This document shows positions 25,704 to 34,181 of a DNA stretch of 64,000 nt, piece by piece. Every line of letters starts with the position of its first letter. The first letter of the stretch is position 1. The translations under genes were made by a program, and so were the position numbers. The notes under the pieces were generated by a model. That model was not told the origin of the DNA. It saw nothing but the letters and a program-made list of their open reading frames with translations, and ran no database searches. Origin of the DNA: CAVTWH01 sp963738365 (lineage in GTDB: Bacteria > Actinomycetota > Actinomycetes > Mycobacteriales > Micromonosporaceae); assembly GCA_963738365.1 (NCBI GenBank), contig CAVTWH010000010.1:62001-126000 (forward strand). The letters are read 5' to 3'.

Positions 25704-27557
25704 ATGGGGAGCATGACGCTGTCTGATCTCGACCTCTACCTGCTGTCCCAGGGCCGGCACGAGCGGTTGTGGGACGTCCTCGGCGCGCACCCGGTGGCCG
25801 ACGGTACCGACTTCGCGGTCTGGGCGCCGAACGCGCAGGCGGTCCTGGTCGACGGCGAGTTCACCGGGTGGGACCTGCACGGCGGCGTCGAGCTCAAGCC
25901 GCAGGGCCCCAGCGGGGTGTGGACCGGCTACGCCGAGGGCGCCCGCAAGTGGCAGCGGTACAAGTACCGCATCCTCGGCGCCGACGGCCAGTGGCAGCAG
26001 CACGCCGACCCGATGGCCACGCACAGCGAGACGCCGCCGGCCAGCGCCTCGGTCATCTTCGACAGCGGGTACTCCTGGGACGACGGCGACTGGATGGCCG
26101 CCCGGCGCGGCGACCACCACGCCCGGCCGATGTCCGTCTACGAGGTGCACCTGGCCTCCTGGCGCCCCGGTCTGTCCTATGTGGACCTCGCCGACCAGCT
26201 GGTCACCCACGTGCGCAACATGGGCTTCACGCACGTGGAGTTCATGCCGGTGATGGAGCACCCGTTCGGCGGCTCCTGGGGTTATCAGGTCACCGGCTTC
26301 TACGCCCCCACCGCCCGGCTGGGCAACCCGGACGACCTGCGCTACCTGATCGACACGCTGCACCGCAACGGGATCGGCGTACTGCTGGACTGGGTACCCG
26401 CGCACTTCCCGAAGGACGCCTGGGCGCTGGCCCGCTTCGACGGCACCCCGCTCTACGAGCACCCCGACCCGCGCCGCGGCGAGCACCCAGACTGGGGCAG
26501 CCTGATCTTCGACTACGGCCGGCCGGAGGTGCGCAACTTCCTGCTCGCCAACGCCCTCTACTGGCTGGAGGAGTTCCACGCCGACGGGCTGCGGGTGGAC
26601 GCCGTCTCCTCGATGCTGTTCCTGGACTACTCGCGCGGCCCCGGCCAGTGGGAGCCGAACGTCAACGGCGGCAACGAGAACCTGGAGGCGGTCGCCTTCC
26701 TCCGCGACCTCAACGAGCTGGTCTACCGCACCCACCCGGGGGTGGTGATGATCGCCGAGGAGTCGGCGGCCTGGCCCGGGGTGTCCCGCCCGACCAACTG
26801 GGGCGGGCTCGGCTTCGGCATCAAGTGGAACATGGGCTGGATGCACGACACGCTGGACTACTTCACCGAGGACCCGGTCAACCGACGCTGGCACCACAAC
26901 ACGCTGACCCTGCCCACCACGTACGCGTTCACCGAGAACTTCCTGCTGCCGCTGTCGCACGACGAGGTGGTGCACGGCAAGCGGTCGCTGGCCGCGAAGA
27001 TGCCCGGCGACCGCTGGCAGCGGGTGGCCGGACTGCGCGGGCTGCTCGCCTACCAGTGGGCCTTCCCCGGCAAGCAGCTGCTCTTCATGGGCGCCGAACT
27101 GGCCCAGGAGACCGAGTGGAGCGAAGGGCGCGGGCTGGACTGGAACGCCGCCTTCCAGTACGGCGCCACCGGCGTCGCCCAACTGCTCGGCGACATGAAC
27201 CGGGTGTACCGGGCCAGTCCCGCGCTGTGGAGCCAGGACACCACGCCGGCCGGGTTCGGCTGGATCACCTCGGACGCCGACGCCAACGTGCTCGCCTTCC
27301 TGCGCTGGGGCAACAAGGGCGAGGCGCTGGCCTGCGTCTGCAACTTCGCCGGTACCCCCATCTCGAACTACCGGATCGGGCTGCCGCAGCTCGGCGACTG
27401 GGTGGAGGTGCTCAACACCGACGCCGGCGCCTACGGCGGCTCCGGGGTGGGCAACCTCGGCTCGGTACACGCCGTCGCGCAGCCGCTGCACGGGCACCCG
27501 GCCTCCGCCCCGGTGACCGTGGGGGCCTACGCCGTCGCCTGGTTCAAGCCGGCCTGA
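25704..27557 (+). CDS. glgB: 1,4-alpha-glucan branching enzyme GlgB
   Basis: A 617-residue GH13 enzyme that forms alpha-1,6 branches. It has a CBM48 domain (DVLGAHPVADGTDFAVWAPN), then the barrel motifs LLDWVPAHFP, DGLRVDAVSSMLFLDYS (nucleophile Asp about residue 299), VVMIAEESAAWPGVS (acid/base Glu about 351) and LPLSHDEVVHGKRSL. It lacks the extra N-terminal N1 domain of the roughly 730-residue GlgB proteins, so it is the short form. Start ATG 25704; a second ATG lies three codons downstream and may be the true start. M. tuberculosis glgB (Rv1326c) lies close to the same pncB-clpS block. Confidence 0.93.
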   Translation: MGSMTLSDLDLYLLSQGRHERLWDVLGAHPVADGTDFAVWAPNAQAVLVDGEFTGWDLHGGVELKPQGPSGVWTGYAEGARKWQRYKYRILGADGQWQQHADPMATHSETPPASASVIFDSGYSWDDGDWMAARRGDHHARPMSVYEVHLASWRPGLSYVDLADQLVTHVRNMGFTHVEFMPVMEHPFGGSWGYQVTGFYAPTARLGNPDDLRYLIDTLHRNGIGVLLDWVPAHFPKDAWALARFDGTPLYEHPDPRRGEHPDWGSLIFDYGRPEVRNFLLANALYWLEEFHADGLRVDAVSSMLFLDYSRGPGQWEPNVNGGNENLEAVAFLRDLNELVYRTHPGVVMIAEESAAWPGVSRPTNWGGLGFGIKWNMGWMHDTLDYFTEDPVNRRWHHNTLTLPTTYAFTENFLLPLSHDEVVHGKRSLAAKMPGDRWQRVAGLRGLLAYQWAFPGKQLLFMGAELAQETEWSEGRGLDWNAAFQYGATGVAQLLGDMNRVYRASPALWSQDTTPAGFGWITSDADANVLAFLRWGNKGEALACVCNFAGTPISNYRIGLPQLGDWVEVLNTDAGAYGGSGVGNLGSVHAVAQPLHGHPASAPVTVGAYAVAWFKPA

Positions 27558-27558
27558 G

Positions 27559-27574
27559 CTGACCGGCCGGTCAG
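27559..27574. terminator. 16-bp palindrome across a convergent gene junction
   Basis: CTGACCGGCCGGTCAG is perfectly self-complementary. It spans the gap between the glgB stop and the stop of the opposing NRDE gene. With no loop it is a weak terminator at best, but nothing else separates the two convergent genes. Confidence 0.35.
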
Positions 27575-28305
27575 GCCGGACGGTGTACCGGCGCCCAGGC
27601 GGGGCGCTCGGGGTGCGCGGTGAAGTCGTAGCGCAGGCCGGGCTCGCCCAGCGCGACCAGGCTGGCCGAGCCGGAGCCGTACCGGCGGCCGCCGAAGTCG
27701 TGCGCCACCAGCAGCGCGCGCGGGTCGGTCGGGGCCAGGCCGTCGCCGCGCAGCAGCTGCACCCAGCTGCCCCAGGCTCCCGCGGTGTCCCCGGCGTCGG
27801 CGCCGTCGGCGGTCAGCGGCGGGTCCGGCAGCGCGGCGAACAGCGGGGCGAAGTGCGGGACCAGCGGGTCGGTGTGGTCGTCCGGGCCCAGGTTGACGAT
27901 GATGTGGTCGCCCGGGGTCAGCTCCCGGTAGGACAGGCCACGCCCGTCCCAGCTCCACAGCCGGGCCCGGGACCGGTCGGCGCGCAGCAGGTGGAACGTG
28001 TCGTAGCTGGCCAGGTCTTCCGGGATCGGGTCGTCCGAGCGCAGGGCCGCCAGCGGCAGCGCGCCCCGGCTCGGCCGGGGCGCGGGCGGCAGCGGGGCGC
28101 CGTTGAGGATCGCGGCCACGGCCCCGGCGTCGGCCACCAGCCAGGTACCGCCGGAGAGCCGGTCCCGGCCGCCGACCGCGCCGGGCAGCTGCGGCCAGTA
28201 GGCGTCCGGGGCATCCCAGGGGCGCTCCAGGAACTCGTCGCGGACCGCGGCCAGCTGCACCGGCCAGCGCCGGCCGGGACGGAACCGGAGCAGCACCGTA
28301 CACAC
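27571..28305 (-). CDS. NRDE (TANGO2) family protein
   Basis: A 244-residue protein of the NRDE/TANGO2 family, starting VCTVLLRFRPGRRWPVQLAA with the invariant second-position cysteine expected for an N-terminal-nucleophile-like fold. It continues with RDEFLERPWDAPDAYW (the NRDE-like block, here VRDE) and GGTWLVADAGAVAAILN. Heme-trafficking and Golgi roles are reported for eukaryotic relatives; the bacterial role is unknown. The GTG start was chosen so that the protein begins at the conserved VCT motif. Confidence 0.8.
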   Translation of the reverse strand: MCTVLLRFRPGRRWPVQLAAVRDEFLERPWDAPDAYWPQLPGAVGGRDRLSGGTWLVADAGAVAAILNGAPLPPAPRPSRGALPLAALRSDDPIPEDLASYDTFHLLRADRSRARLWSWDGRGLSYRELTPGDHIIVNLGPDDHTDPLVPHFAPLFAALPDPPLTADGADAGDTAGAWGSWVQLLRGDGLAPTDPRALLVAHDFGGRRYGSGSASLVALGEPGLRYDFTAHPERPAWAPVHRPA

Positions 28306-28436
28306 CAGCGCAGCGTAGCCGTGCTCCGGCCGGGACGCGGTGCGCAGTCGACGTGGCCGCGCGGGTGGCGCGCCGCCCCGGCCCGATGGAGCGCCCCGGG
28401 GCCGTAAGGTCGCAGGCAACGGGTCGAGGGGGCGCT

Positions 28437-28766
28437 GTGGGGTACGTCTATCTGCTGCTGGCGATCACCGCCGAGGTGGTCGGGACCACGCTGCTCAAGT
28501 ACACCGAGGGCTTCACCCGGCTGTGGCCCTCGGTGGGCAGCCTGACCGGGTACGCGATCTCCTTCGTGCTGCTGTCCCAGACGCTCAAGACGCTCGACAT
28601 CGGGGTCACCTACGCGGTGTGGTCCGGCATCGGCACGGCCGCCATCGCGGTGATCGGCGCGTTGGCGTTCCACGAGCCGATGACTGCCGCCAAGATCGCT
28701 GGACTGGCGCTCATCATCGGCGGCGTAGCCCTGGTCAACCTCGGCGGCGGCCACAGCACCCCGTGA
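28437..28766 (+). CDS. Small multidrug resistance (SMR) family exporter
   Basis: A 109-residue four-helix membrane protein of the EmrE/QacE family. The conserved glutamate of helix 1 is in LLLAITAEVVGTTLLKYTEG (E12), with the GxGTAxxAxxG-like block YAVWSGIGTAAIAVIGALAF in helix 3 and LIIGGVALVNLG in helix 4. It works as an antiparallel dimer exchanging protons for cationic compounds. GTG start with a GAGGGGG ribosome site. Confidence 0.92.
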   Translation: MGYVYLLLAITAEVVGTTLLKYTEGFTRLWPSVGSLTGYAISFVLLSQTLKTLDIGVTYAVWSGIGTAAIAVIGALAFHEPMTAAKIAGLALIIGGVALVNLGGGHSTP

Positions 28767-28838
28767 CCACCGCCAGCCCGCCCTTCCACCGACCGCACCC
28801 ACCCACCCGACCGCCCCGACCCTCTGGTCACCTTGGAC

Positions 28839-28894
28839 GATCTTGGGGTTATCGGGGTAACCGCCCACTCCGTAACCCCCAGATCCCCAAGATC
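28839..28894. repeat. Inverted repeat, related to the 11.6-kb element
   Basis: Outer arms GATCTTGGGG (28839-28848) and CCCCAAGATC (28885-28894) are perfect; an inner pair GGGGTTA / TAACCCC can also form. The element contains GATCTTG...GTTATCGG, echoing the element at 11576. It lies between convergent genes (SMR exporter and polytopic protein). Confidence 0.7.
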
Positions 28895-28972
28895 ACCGCT
28901 GGGAGCTGGGACCGGCCCCAGTTCAGCCGGCTGGATGCGGGTCAAGGGGGCAGGTAGCGCCCGGTGAGCTGG

Positions 28973-31351
28973 TTACTGCTCGGCGGGGGGCGCCTGCCGT
29001 TGTGCGGGCGGCAGTTGCGGCCAGGTCTCGGGGGCCGGCTGTGGCGCTTCACCGGACGTCGGTGGCTCGGCCGCGCCCTGCGGACGCCGCTGCTGCGACG
29101 GCGCCGCCTGGGTGGGGTCCGGCGGCGCCGACTGCGGCGACCAGGCGGGTGGGGTGGCGCCCTGGGCGGTCCACTGCTGGCCGGGATTCGCCGGCGGCTG
29201 CGACGGACTCCACGGCTGCTGCGGCGGGCTGGCAGGCATCCACTGCTGCGGCGGTGCCGGCGATGCCGACGGCGGCGTCCACTGCTGCGGAGCCGGCGCT
29301 GCCCACTGCTGGGGCGGCGTCGCCTGCTGCGGCGCCCCCGACGGCGTGCCCGGATTCTGCTGGGCCGGATACTGCTGGGCCGGATGCCGCTGACCGGCCG
29401 GAGGCTGCTGACCGGCCGGATACTGCTGGGCCGGATACTGCTGACCGGCCGGATGCTGCTGGGCCGGATACTGCTGGGCCGGATGCTGCTGGGCCGGATA
29501 CTGCTGGGCCGGATACTGCTGGGCCGGATGCTGCTGGGGGAAGCCGGCCGGCGGGTACGGTGGCTGGCCGCCAGCCGGCCCGGCCGACGCCGGGTAGCCG
29601 GCGGGCGGACCGGCGAACTGTGCCGGCGCACCGGCGCCGGTCGGCGCAGGAACGTCCGGGGGCAGCGCGCCGCTGCGCAGCGCCAGCCGGTCCAGTACGA
29701 ACAGCTGTAGCGCCACCAGGCCGGCGAGCAGCAGGAGCAGGACCGGCGGCGGGCTGGCCAGGCCGATGCCGTTGGCGGTTCCGCGCGGCGCCCCGGCGTA
29801 CTCCTGCGCGCCGCGCAGGACGACGTTGACGGCGGTCGGGCGCACCGGGGTGGCGGCGACCCACTGCCACGAGGTGTTCTGCGCGTAGCCGACCCACACC
29901 AGCAGGAAGGCCGCGGCGACCAGCGGGGCGGCGCGCAGCACGTCGAGCCGGGCCGGGCCGGCGGGCCGGCCCTCCTGGCGGCGGGCGTGCTGACCGCGGA
30001 AGAACAGCGTGGTCAGGAACAGCGTGGGAATGCTCAGCCAGGACGGCGGGATGAGCGCCAGCAGCCCGGTGTTCAGCTCGTGGTCGTTGACCAGACTGAC
30101 CCAGCCGTGCGGGACGAGCGGCCCGAGACCCACGAAGAGCCAGGGCGCGAAGGGCAGCAGCAGCAGTTCGCTGCGGCGCCCGAGGGGCCGCAGGGCGCCG
30201 ATGCCGAACCCGGCGAGTACCGCCAGGCCGACGCCGACCACGGCAGCCACCAGCGGCGGCAGCCAGGTGTTGACCAGCACGCTGCCCACGCTGGCGGGGA
30301 ACCCGGCCGGCTTGCCCATGCTGATCTCGCCGGCGCCCAGTTCCCGCAGCCAGGGCCAGGCCGCGTAGCCGAGGAGCAGCAGCACCAGCGCGACCAGCAC
30401 GATCGCGAGCGGCCCGCCGGGACCCGCGCGCCGGCCGCTGTCCCGGGCGGTGTACTCGACCCGCAGCCCACCGAAGACGACGACCGCGGCCGCGGCCAGG
30501 CCCAGCGCACCGAGCACGAGGAGCAGCAGGGTGTCCAGGGCGGCGCCCCGGCCACCCCGCATGGTCAGGAAGAACTCGTTCATCACGTGCGCCAGTGGCG
30601 GTCCGGCCGATGCGCGCCTGCCGAACAACGGCGCGGTGAACACCTGCAGGCTGACGGCCAGCCCGGCGCAGACCACGATCAGCCCGACCAGCAGGGCGCT
30701 CCGCCGGGCCTGCGGATCGATATCGGAGATTCCGGAGCCGTCCGGCTGCGCCGCCGCACCCGGGAGCGCCGCGCCGCCCCGGAGGGTCGAGCCGGGCACC
30801 GGCGTGCCGGTCCCACCGCCGGTCGGCGCCGGGGCACCCGCCGCCGCGCCGGACTCGTCGCGGGAGCGGAAGACTGCCAGGTAGACGGTGGCGACCAGGG
30901 CGACGCCGAGGGGGATGGCGGTCGCCCACACCGGCCACCGGCCGCCGAGGGCACCGCCGCCGCTCAGGCGGCCGTCGTGCGCCCAGGAGGTGTACAGGGC
31001 CACCGGTGCCACGGTCACCGCGCAGACGGCGAGCAGCCCCCGGACCACCCGGCGGACGCCGGTGCTCGCGCCGGCCGCCAGCCACCCGACCAGCACCCCG
31101 AGCCCGAGCGCGACGACCAGCGGTACCAGCGCCGAGGTCCAGCTGAAGCCGACGTCCTTGGCGAAGGTACCCACGGCGTGGCCGTAGTCGGAGCCGACGT
31201 CGTGGCCGGCCGGCACACCGGTTACCGGCGTGTACCCGGTGAGGCTTGCCTTGATCGTCCACACCGTCGGCCAGAGGTAACTGACGACGAGCGCGATCAT
31301 GGCCGGTACGACGGCCAGCAGACCGAAGATCTTGCGATTCTGCCCTGACAT
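28973..31351 (-). CDS. Large polytopic membrane protein (fused sugar-permease-like) with PAQQY-repeat tail
   Basis: A 792-residue protein. The N-terminus (KIFGLLAVVPAMIALVVSYL, then WPTVWTIKASLTGY) resembles the first helix of MalF-type sugar ABC permeases. A later block (VLVNTWLPPLVAAVVGVGLA, then PLGRRSELLLLPFAPWLF) resembles MalG-type permeases. It looks like two permeases fused on one chain, with about twelve helices up to residue 560. The canonical EAA loops are degenerate and no ATPase or binding protein is nearby. The last 220 residues are Pro/Gln/Ala-rich and probably cytoplasmic. It follows the aldolase gene on the same strand after 98 bp. Transport function is inferred and unproven. 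Confidence 0.7.
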   Translation of the reverse strand: MSGQNRKIFGLLAVVPAMIALVVSYLWPTVWTIKASLTGYTPVTGVPAGHDVGSDYGHAVGTFAKDVGFSWTSALVPLVVALGLGVLVGWLAAGASTGVRRVVRGLLAVCAVTVAPVALYTSWAHDGRLSGGGALGGRWPVWATAIPLGVALVATVYLAVFRSRDESGAAAGAPAPTGGGTGTPVPGSTLRGGAALPGAAAQPDGSGISDIDPQARRSALLVGLIVVCAGLAVSLQVFTAPLFGRRASAGPPLAHVMNEFFLTMRGGRGAALDTLLLLVLGALGLAAAAVVVFGGLRVEYTARDSGRRAGPGGPLAIVLVALVLLLLGYAAWPWLRELGAGEISMGKPAGFPASVGSVLVNTWLPPLVAAVVGVGLAVLAGFGIGALRPLGRRSELLLLPFAPWLFVGLGPLVPHGWVSLVNDHELNTGLLALIPPSWLSIPTLFLTTLFFRGQHARRQEGRPAGPARLDVLRAAPLVAAAFLLVWVGYAQNTSWQWVAATPVRPTAVNVVLRGAQEYAGAPRGTANGIGLASPPPVLLLLLAGLVALQLFVLDRLALRSGALPPDVPAPTGAGAPAQFAGPPAGYPASAGPAGGQPPYPPAGFPQQHPAQQYPAQQYPAQQHPAQQYPAQQHPAGQQYPAQQYPAGQQPPAGQRHPAQQYPAQQNPGTPSGAPQQATPPQQWAAPAPQQWTPPSASPAPPQQWMPASPPQQPWSPSQPPANPGQQWTAQGATPPAWSPQSAPPDPTQAAPSQQRRPQGAAEPPTSGEAPQPAPETWPQLPPAQRQAPPAEQ
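29355..29540 (-). repeat. 15-nt coding tandem repeat (PAQQY/PAQQH units)
   Basis: Around a dozen copies of the 15-nt unit tgctgggccggatac and variants are arranged in tandem, some with a 3-codon insertion giving PAGQQ. They encode the QYPAQQHPAQQ-type tail of the polytopic protein. Confidence 0.88.
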
Positions 31352-31449
31352 CACCCGGGGCAGCCTACCGGCCGGAACGCTCCGTACCCGTCCCCGCGAC
31401 CGGCGTGGCAGCAGCTGTCGATAACTGACCGTAGTGGGCGGTGCCGGGC

Positions 31450-32337
31450 TCAGCCGGGGTGCGCGGCCAACGGCCGGCCGGCCCCGGCCGGCGCGCCGTC
31501 GCCGGCCCCGGCGAGCACGCGGAGCAGGTGGGCGACGGTGTCGGTCATCGCGCTGCGGGCCCGGGCCAGGTACCGCCGCGGGTCGACCTCGTCCGGTTCG
31601 GCGGCCAGGTGCGCCCGGACCGCGCCGGTGGCCGCCACGTTGAGTGCTGTACCGACGTTCACCTTCACCATGCCGGCGCGCACCGCCGCCACCAGGTCGT
31701 CGTCGGCCACTCCGGAGGAGCCGTGCAGCACCAGCGGGACGGGTACCACCGCGCGCAGCGCCCGGATCAGTTCGTGGTCGAGGGTGGCCGACCGGGTGGT
31801 CATGGCGTGCGCCGAACCGACCGCCACGGCGAGGGCGTCCACCCCGGTGGCGGTGACATAGTCACGCGCTTCGCGCGGATGCGTGCGTACCCCCGGGGTG
31901 TGCGCGCCGCCCTTGCCGCCCACCGCGCCCAGCTCGCCCTCCAGCCAGAGGCCGTGCCGGTGGCAGAACGCGGCCGCGGCGGCGGTGGCCACCACGTTGT
32001 CCAGGTAGTCCACGGTGGAGGCGTCGAACATGGCCGAGCTGAACTCGTGCGCCAGCGCCTCCTCCAGCAGGCCGACCTGGTCGATGTGGTCCAGGTGCAG
32101 CGCGACGTCGACGCTGGAGGCGCGGGCCACCGCCCGGGCGGCGGCGGCGATCGGGGCGAGCCGGCCGTGGTGGAAGCGCACCGCGTTCTGGCTGATCTGC
32201 AGGATGACCGGCTGCCCGGCGGCTTCGGCACCGGTCACGATCGCCTCGGCGTGCTCGACGGTGATGACGTTGAACGCGCCCACGCCGCGCCGGGCGACCG
32301 CTGCCCCGGCGACGATCCGGGCGGTGGGGGTCAGCAC
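31450..32337 (-). CDS. Class II fructose/tagatose-bisphosphate aldolase family protein
   Basis: A 295-residue zinc-dependent class II aldolase. Visible are GVGAFNVITVEHAEAIVTGA, the zinc-ligand block VALHLDHIDQVGLLEEAL (H in HLDH), MFDASTVDYLDNV, WLEGELGAVGGKGG, and the phosphate-binding LVLHGSSGVADDDL plus GMVKVNVGTALN. It is most like the KbaY/GatY/FbaA group. The GTG start overlaps the stop of the SIS gene (GTGCTGA), so it is coupled to an AgaS-like isomerase. The pair suggests amino-sugar or tagatose-phosphate catabolism. No kinase or deacetylase is adjacent. Confidence 0.87.
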   Translation of the reverse strand: MLTPTARIVAGAAVARRGVGAFNVITVEHAEAIVTGAEAAGQPVILQISQNAVRFHHGRLAPIAAAARAVARASSVDVALHLDHIDQVGLLEEALAHEFSSAMFDASTVDYLDNVVATAAAAAFCHRHGLWLEGELGAVGGKGGAHTPGVRTHPREARDYVTATGVDALAVAVGSAHAMTTRSATLDHELIRALRAVVPVPLVLHGSSGVADDDLVAAVRAGMVKVNVGTALNVAATGAVRAHLAAEPDEVDPRRYLARARSAMTDTVAHLLRVLAGAGDGAPAGAGRPLAAHPG

Positions 32338-33230
32338 CGGCCACCGCCGGCCGGGTCGAGGATGACCGACCGGGTGAGCAGCCGGGGCCGGTCCGGGTCC
32401 AGGCCCCGGGCGGCGGCCAGGGCCGTCGCGAAGCGCTGCGCGAGGACCAGCTGGGCGAGCGGGTCCAGCTCGTCGGTGTGCAGCCGGGCGCCGGCCGCCG
32501 CCACCGTGTCGGCCAGCCCGGCGGGCAGCGCGCCGAAGCCGAAGACCAGGCTGTGCGGGCCGGCGACGGCGACCGGGCCGTGCCGGAAATCCATCGCCGG
32601 GTACGACTCCGACCACGCCTGGGCGGCCTCGCGTACCTTCAGCGCCGCCTCGTTGGCCAGCCCCACGGTCCAGCCCGAGCCGAGGAAGACGGTGTGCCGG
32701 ATCCGCTCGGGGTCGCCCGGCAGCGGGGCGGCCAGCGCCCGCCGGGCGGCGTCCGGCAGGCCGGCGACCGGCTCGCCGACGGCGGCCCGGGCCAGCAGCA
32801 GCGCCGTGGTCGGGAAGCGGGTCTGCACGACGCTGGTCTCGTCGGCGAAGTCGAGCAGCAGCCGCTCGTCGGTGAGCGCGTCGACCGGGCCGCCGGCCAC
32901 GGCGGTCACGGTGACCCGGTGCTCCCCGCCGGGCAGCGCCCGCAACGCGTCGAGGATCTCGGTGGTGGTACCGGACCGGGTGAAGGCGACCACCCGGTGG
33001 TAGCGCCGGCCCGGGCGGTACTGCGAGGCGCAGACCGCGTCGGTCTCCCCCAGCCCGGCGCCCTCGCGCAGCTCGGCGTAGCTCTGCGCGACGAACCAGG
33101 AGGTACCACAGCCCAGCGCCAGCACCCGCTCGCCGGGGGCGGCCAGCGCCGTGCGCGCCGGTTCGGTCGCCCGCAGGGCGTGCGCCCAGGTCTCCGGCTG
33201 GCTGGCGATCTCCTGGTCAGTGTGGTTCAC
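32331..33230 (-). CDS. SIS-domain sugar isomerase/deaminase (AgaS-like)
   Basis: A 299-residue protein with two SIS domains, like the C-terminal half of GlmS. Domain 1 has LALGCGTSWFVAQSYAEL and VVAFTRSGTTTEILDALRAL; domain 2 has HTVFLGSGWTVGLANEAALK and YPAMDFRHGPVA. Members isomerise or deaminate phosphorylated amino sugars, such as galactosamine-6-phosphate. GTG start 33230 begins at NHTDQEIASQPETWAHAL, the usual N-terminus of this group. It is divergent from an AgaR-type DeoR repressor, with a palindromic site between them. Confidence 0.87.
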   Translation of the reverse strand: MNHTDQEIASQPETWAHALRATEPARTALAAPGERVLALGCGTSWFVAQSYAELREGAGLGETDAVCASQYRPGRRYHRVVAFTRSGTTTEILDALRALPGGEHRVTVTAVAGGPVDALTDERLLLDFADETSVVQTRFPTTALLLARAAVGEPVAGLPDAARRALAAPLPGDPERIRHTVFLGSGWTVGLANEAALKVREAAQAWSESYPAMDFRHGPVAVAGPHSLVFGFGALPAGLADTVAAAGARLHTDELDPLAQLVLAQRFATALAAARGLDPDRPRLLTRSVILDPAGGGRC

Positions 33231-33274
33231 ACCCTGGACGGTAGGCTGGCCTCTGCGCGTTCGGCCAGGTCCTG

Positions 33275-33302
33275 CGCGCAAGTGAACATTCTGTGTTGCG
33301 CG
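33275..33302. promoter_or_regulatory. Putative operator of the DeoR/AgaR-type regulator
   Basis: A 28-bp inverted repeat CGCGCAA-N14-TTGCGCG contains a second dyad AACA-N5-TGTT (33285-33297) in its centre. It sits in the 88-bp gap between the divergent SIS and deoR starts, just upstream of the regulator's ribosome site. Likely autoregulation and control of the SIS-aldolase operon. Confidence 0.6.
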
Positions 33303-33318
33303 TTTCAGGGAGGTACCC

Positions 33319-34107
33319 GTGCCACCGGGCACCGTGCGCCGGGCCGACCGGGTCAGCGCCATCCTCGACCAGCTCACCGGCTCCGGCTCGGTGGACGCCG
33401 GGGCGCTGGCCGCCCGGTTCGGCGTCTCCGCCGCCACCATCCGGCGCGACCTGGCCAGCCTGGCCGACCAGCAGCTGCTGCGGCGTACCCACGGTGGCGC
33501 CCTGGCCGCCGACGTCAGCCACGAGCTGCCCGTGCGGTACCGCATCGGCCAGCAGCGGGGCGCCAAGCTGGCGATCGCCCGGGCCGCCGTGGCCCTGCTC
33601 CCGCACGGCCCGCTGACCCTCGGCCTCACCGGCGGTACCACCACCCACGCGGTGGCCCGACTGCTGGCCGACCGGTTCGAGCTGACCGTGGTGACCAACG
33701 CTCTCAACATCGCCGCCGAAGTGGCCCTGCGCCCCCGCCTCAAGCTGGTGATGACCGGCGGAGTGGCCCGCAGCCAGTCCTACGAGCTGGTCGGCCCGCT
33801 CGCGGAGCAGAGCCTGGCCGGGCTCAACGTGCAGGTGGCCGTCGTCGGCGTGGACGGCATCAGCGCCCGGCACGGGTTGACCACACACGACGAGATCGAG
33901 GCGCACACCAACGCGGCGCTGATCCGCCGCGCCGAACGGGTGATCGTGGTGGCCGACGCGACCAAGGTGGGCCGCGCCGAACTGGCCCGCATCTGCCCAG
34001 TGGAAGCGATCGACGAACTGGTCACCGACCGCGCCGCCGACCCGACCACCCTGGCCGCCCTGCGCGCCGCCGGCACCACCGTCCACCTGGCCGGCCCGGC
34101 CGCCTGA
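33319..34107 (+). CDS. DeoR/GlpR-family transcriptional regulator (AgaR-like)
   Basis: A 262-residue regulator. The N-terminal winged helix is RADRVSAILDQLTGSGSVDA followed by LAARFGVSAATIRRDLASL, the DeoR signature. The C-terminal sugar-phosphate sensor domain is ISOCOT-like, with LTLGLTGGTTTHAVARLL, VVTNALNIAAEVALRP, VVGVDGISARHGLTTHDEIE and VVADATKVGR. GTG start with an AGGGAGG site. It is expected to repress the divergent SIS-aldolase operon until a phosphorylated sugar binds. Confidence 0.92.
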   Translation: MPPGTVRRADRVSAILDQLTGSGSVDAGALAARFGVSAATIRRDLASLADQQLLRRTHGGALAADVSHELPVRYRIGQQRGAKLAIARAAVALLPHGPLTLGLTGGTTTHAVARLLADRFELTVVTNALNIAAEVALRPRLKLVMTGGVARSQSYELVGPLAEQSLAGLNVQVAVVGVDGISARHGLTTHDEIEAHTNAALIRRAERVIVVADATKVGRAELARICPVEAIDELVTDRAADPTTLAALRAAGTTVHLAGPAA

Positions 34108-34181
34108 GCCAAGTGGCGACAGAACGGGCCAAGCCGATGCACATGGATGAGTTACAGCGCATCTTGCGCAGGATCAAGCGG

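Noticed and set aside
24483..27497. A thousand-codon open frame on the minus strand opposite the GT4 and glgB genes
   Set aside because: The plus-strand genes have clear catalytic motifs. The antisense reading is His/Val/Gly-rich and has no ribosome site or family.
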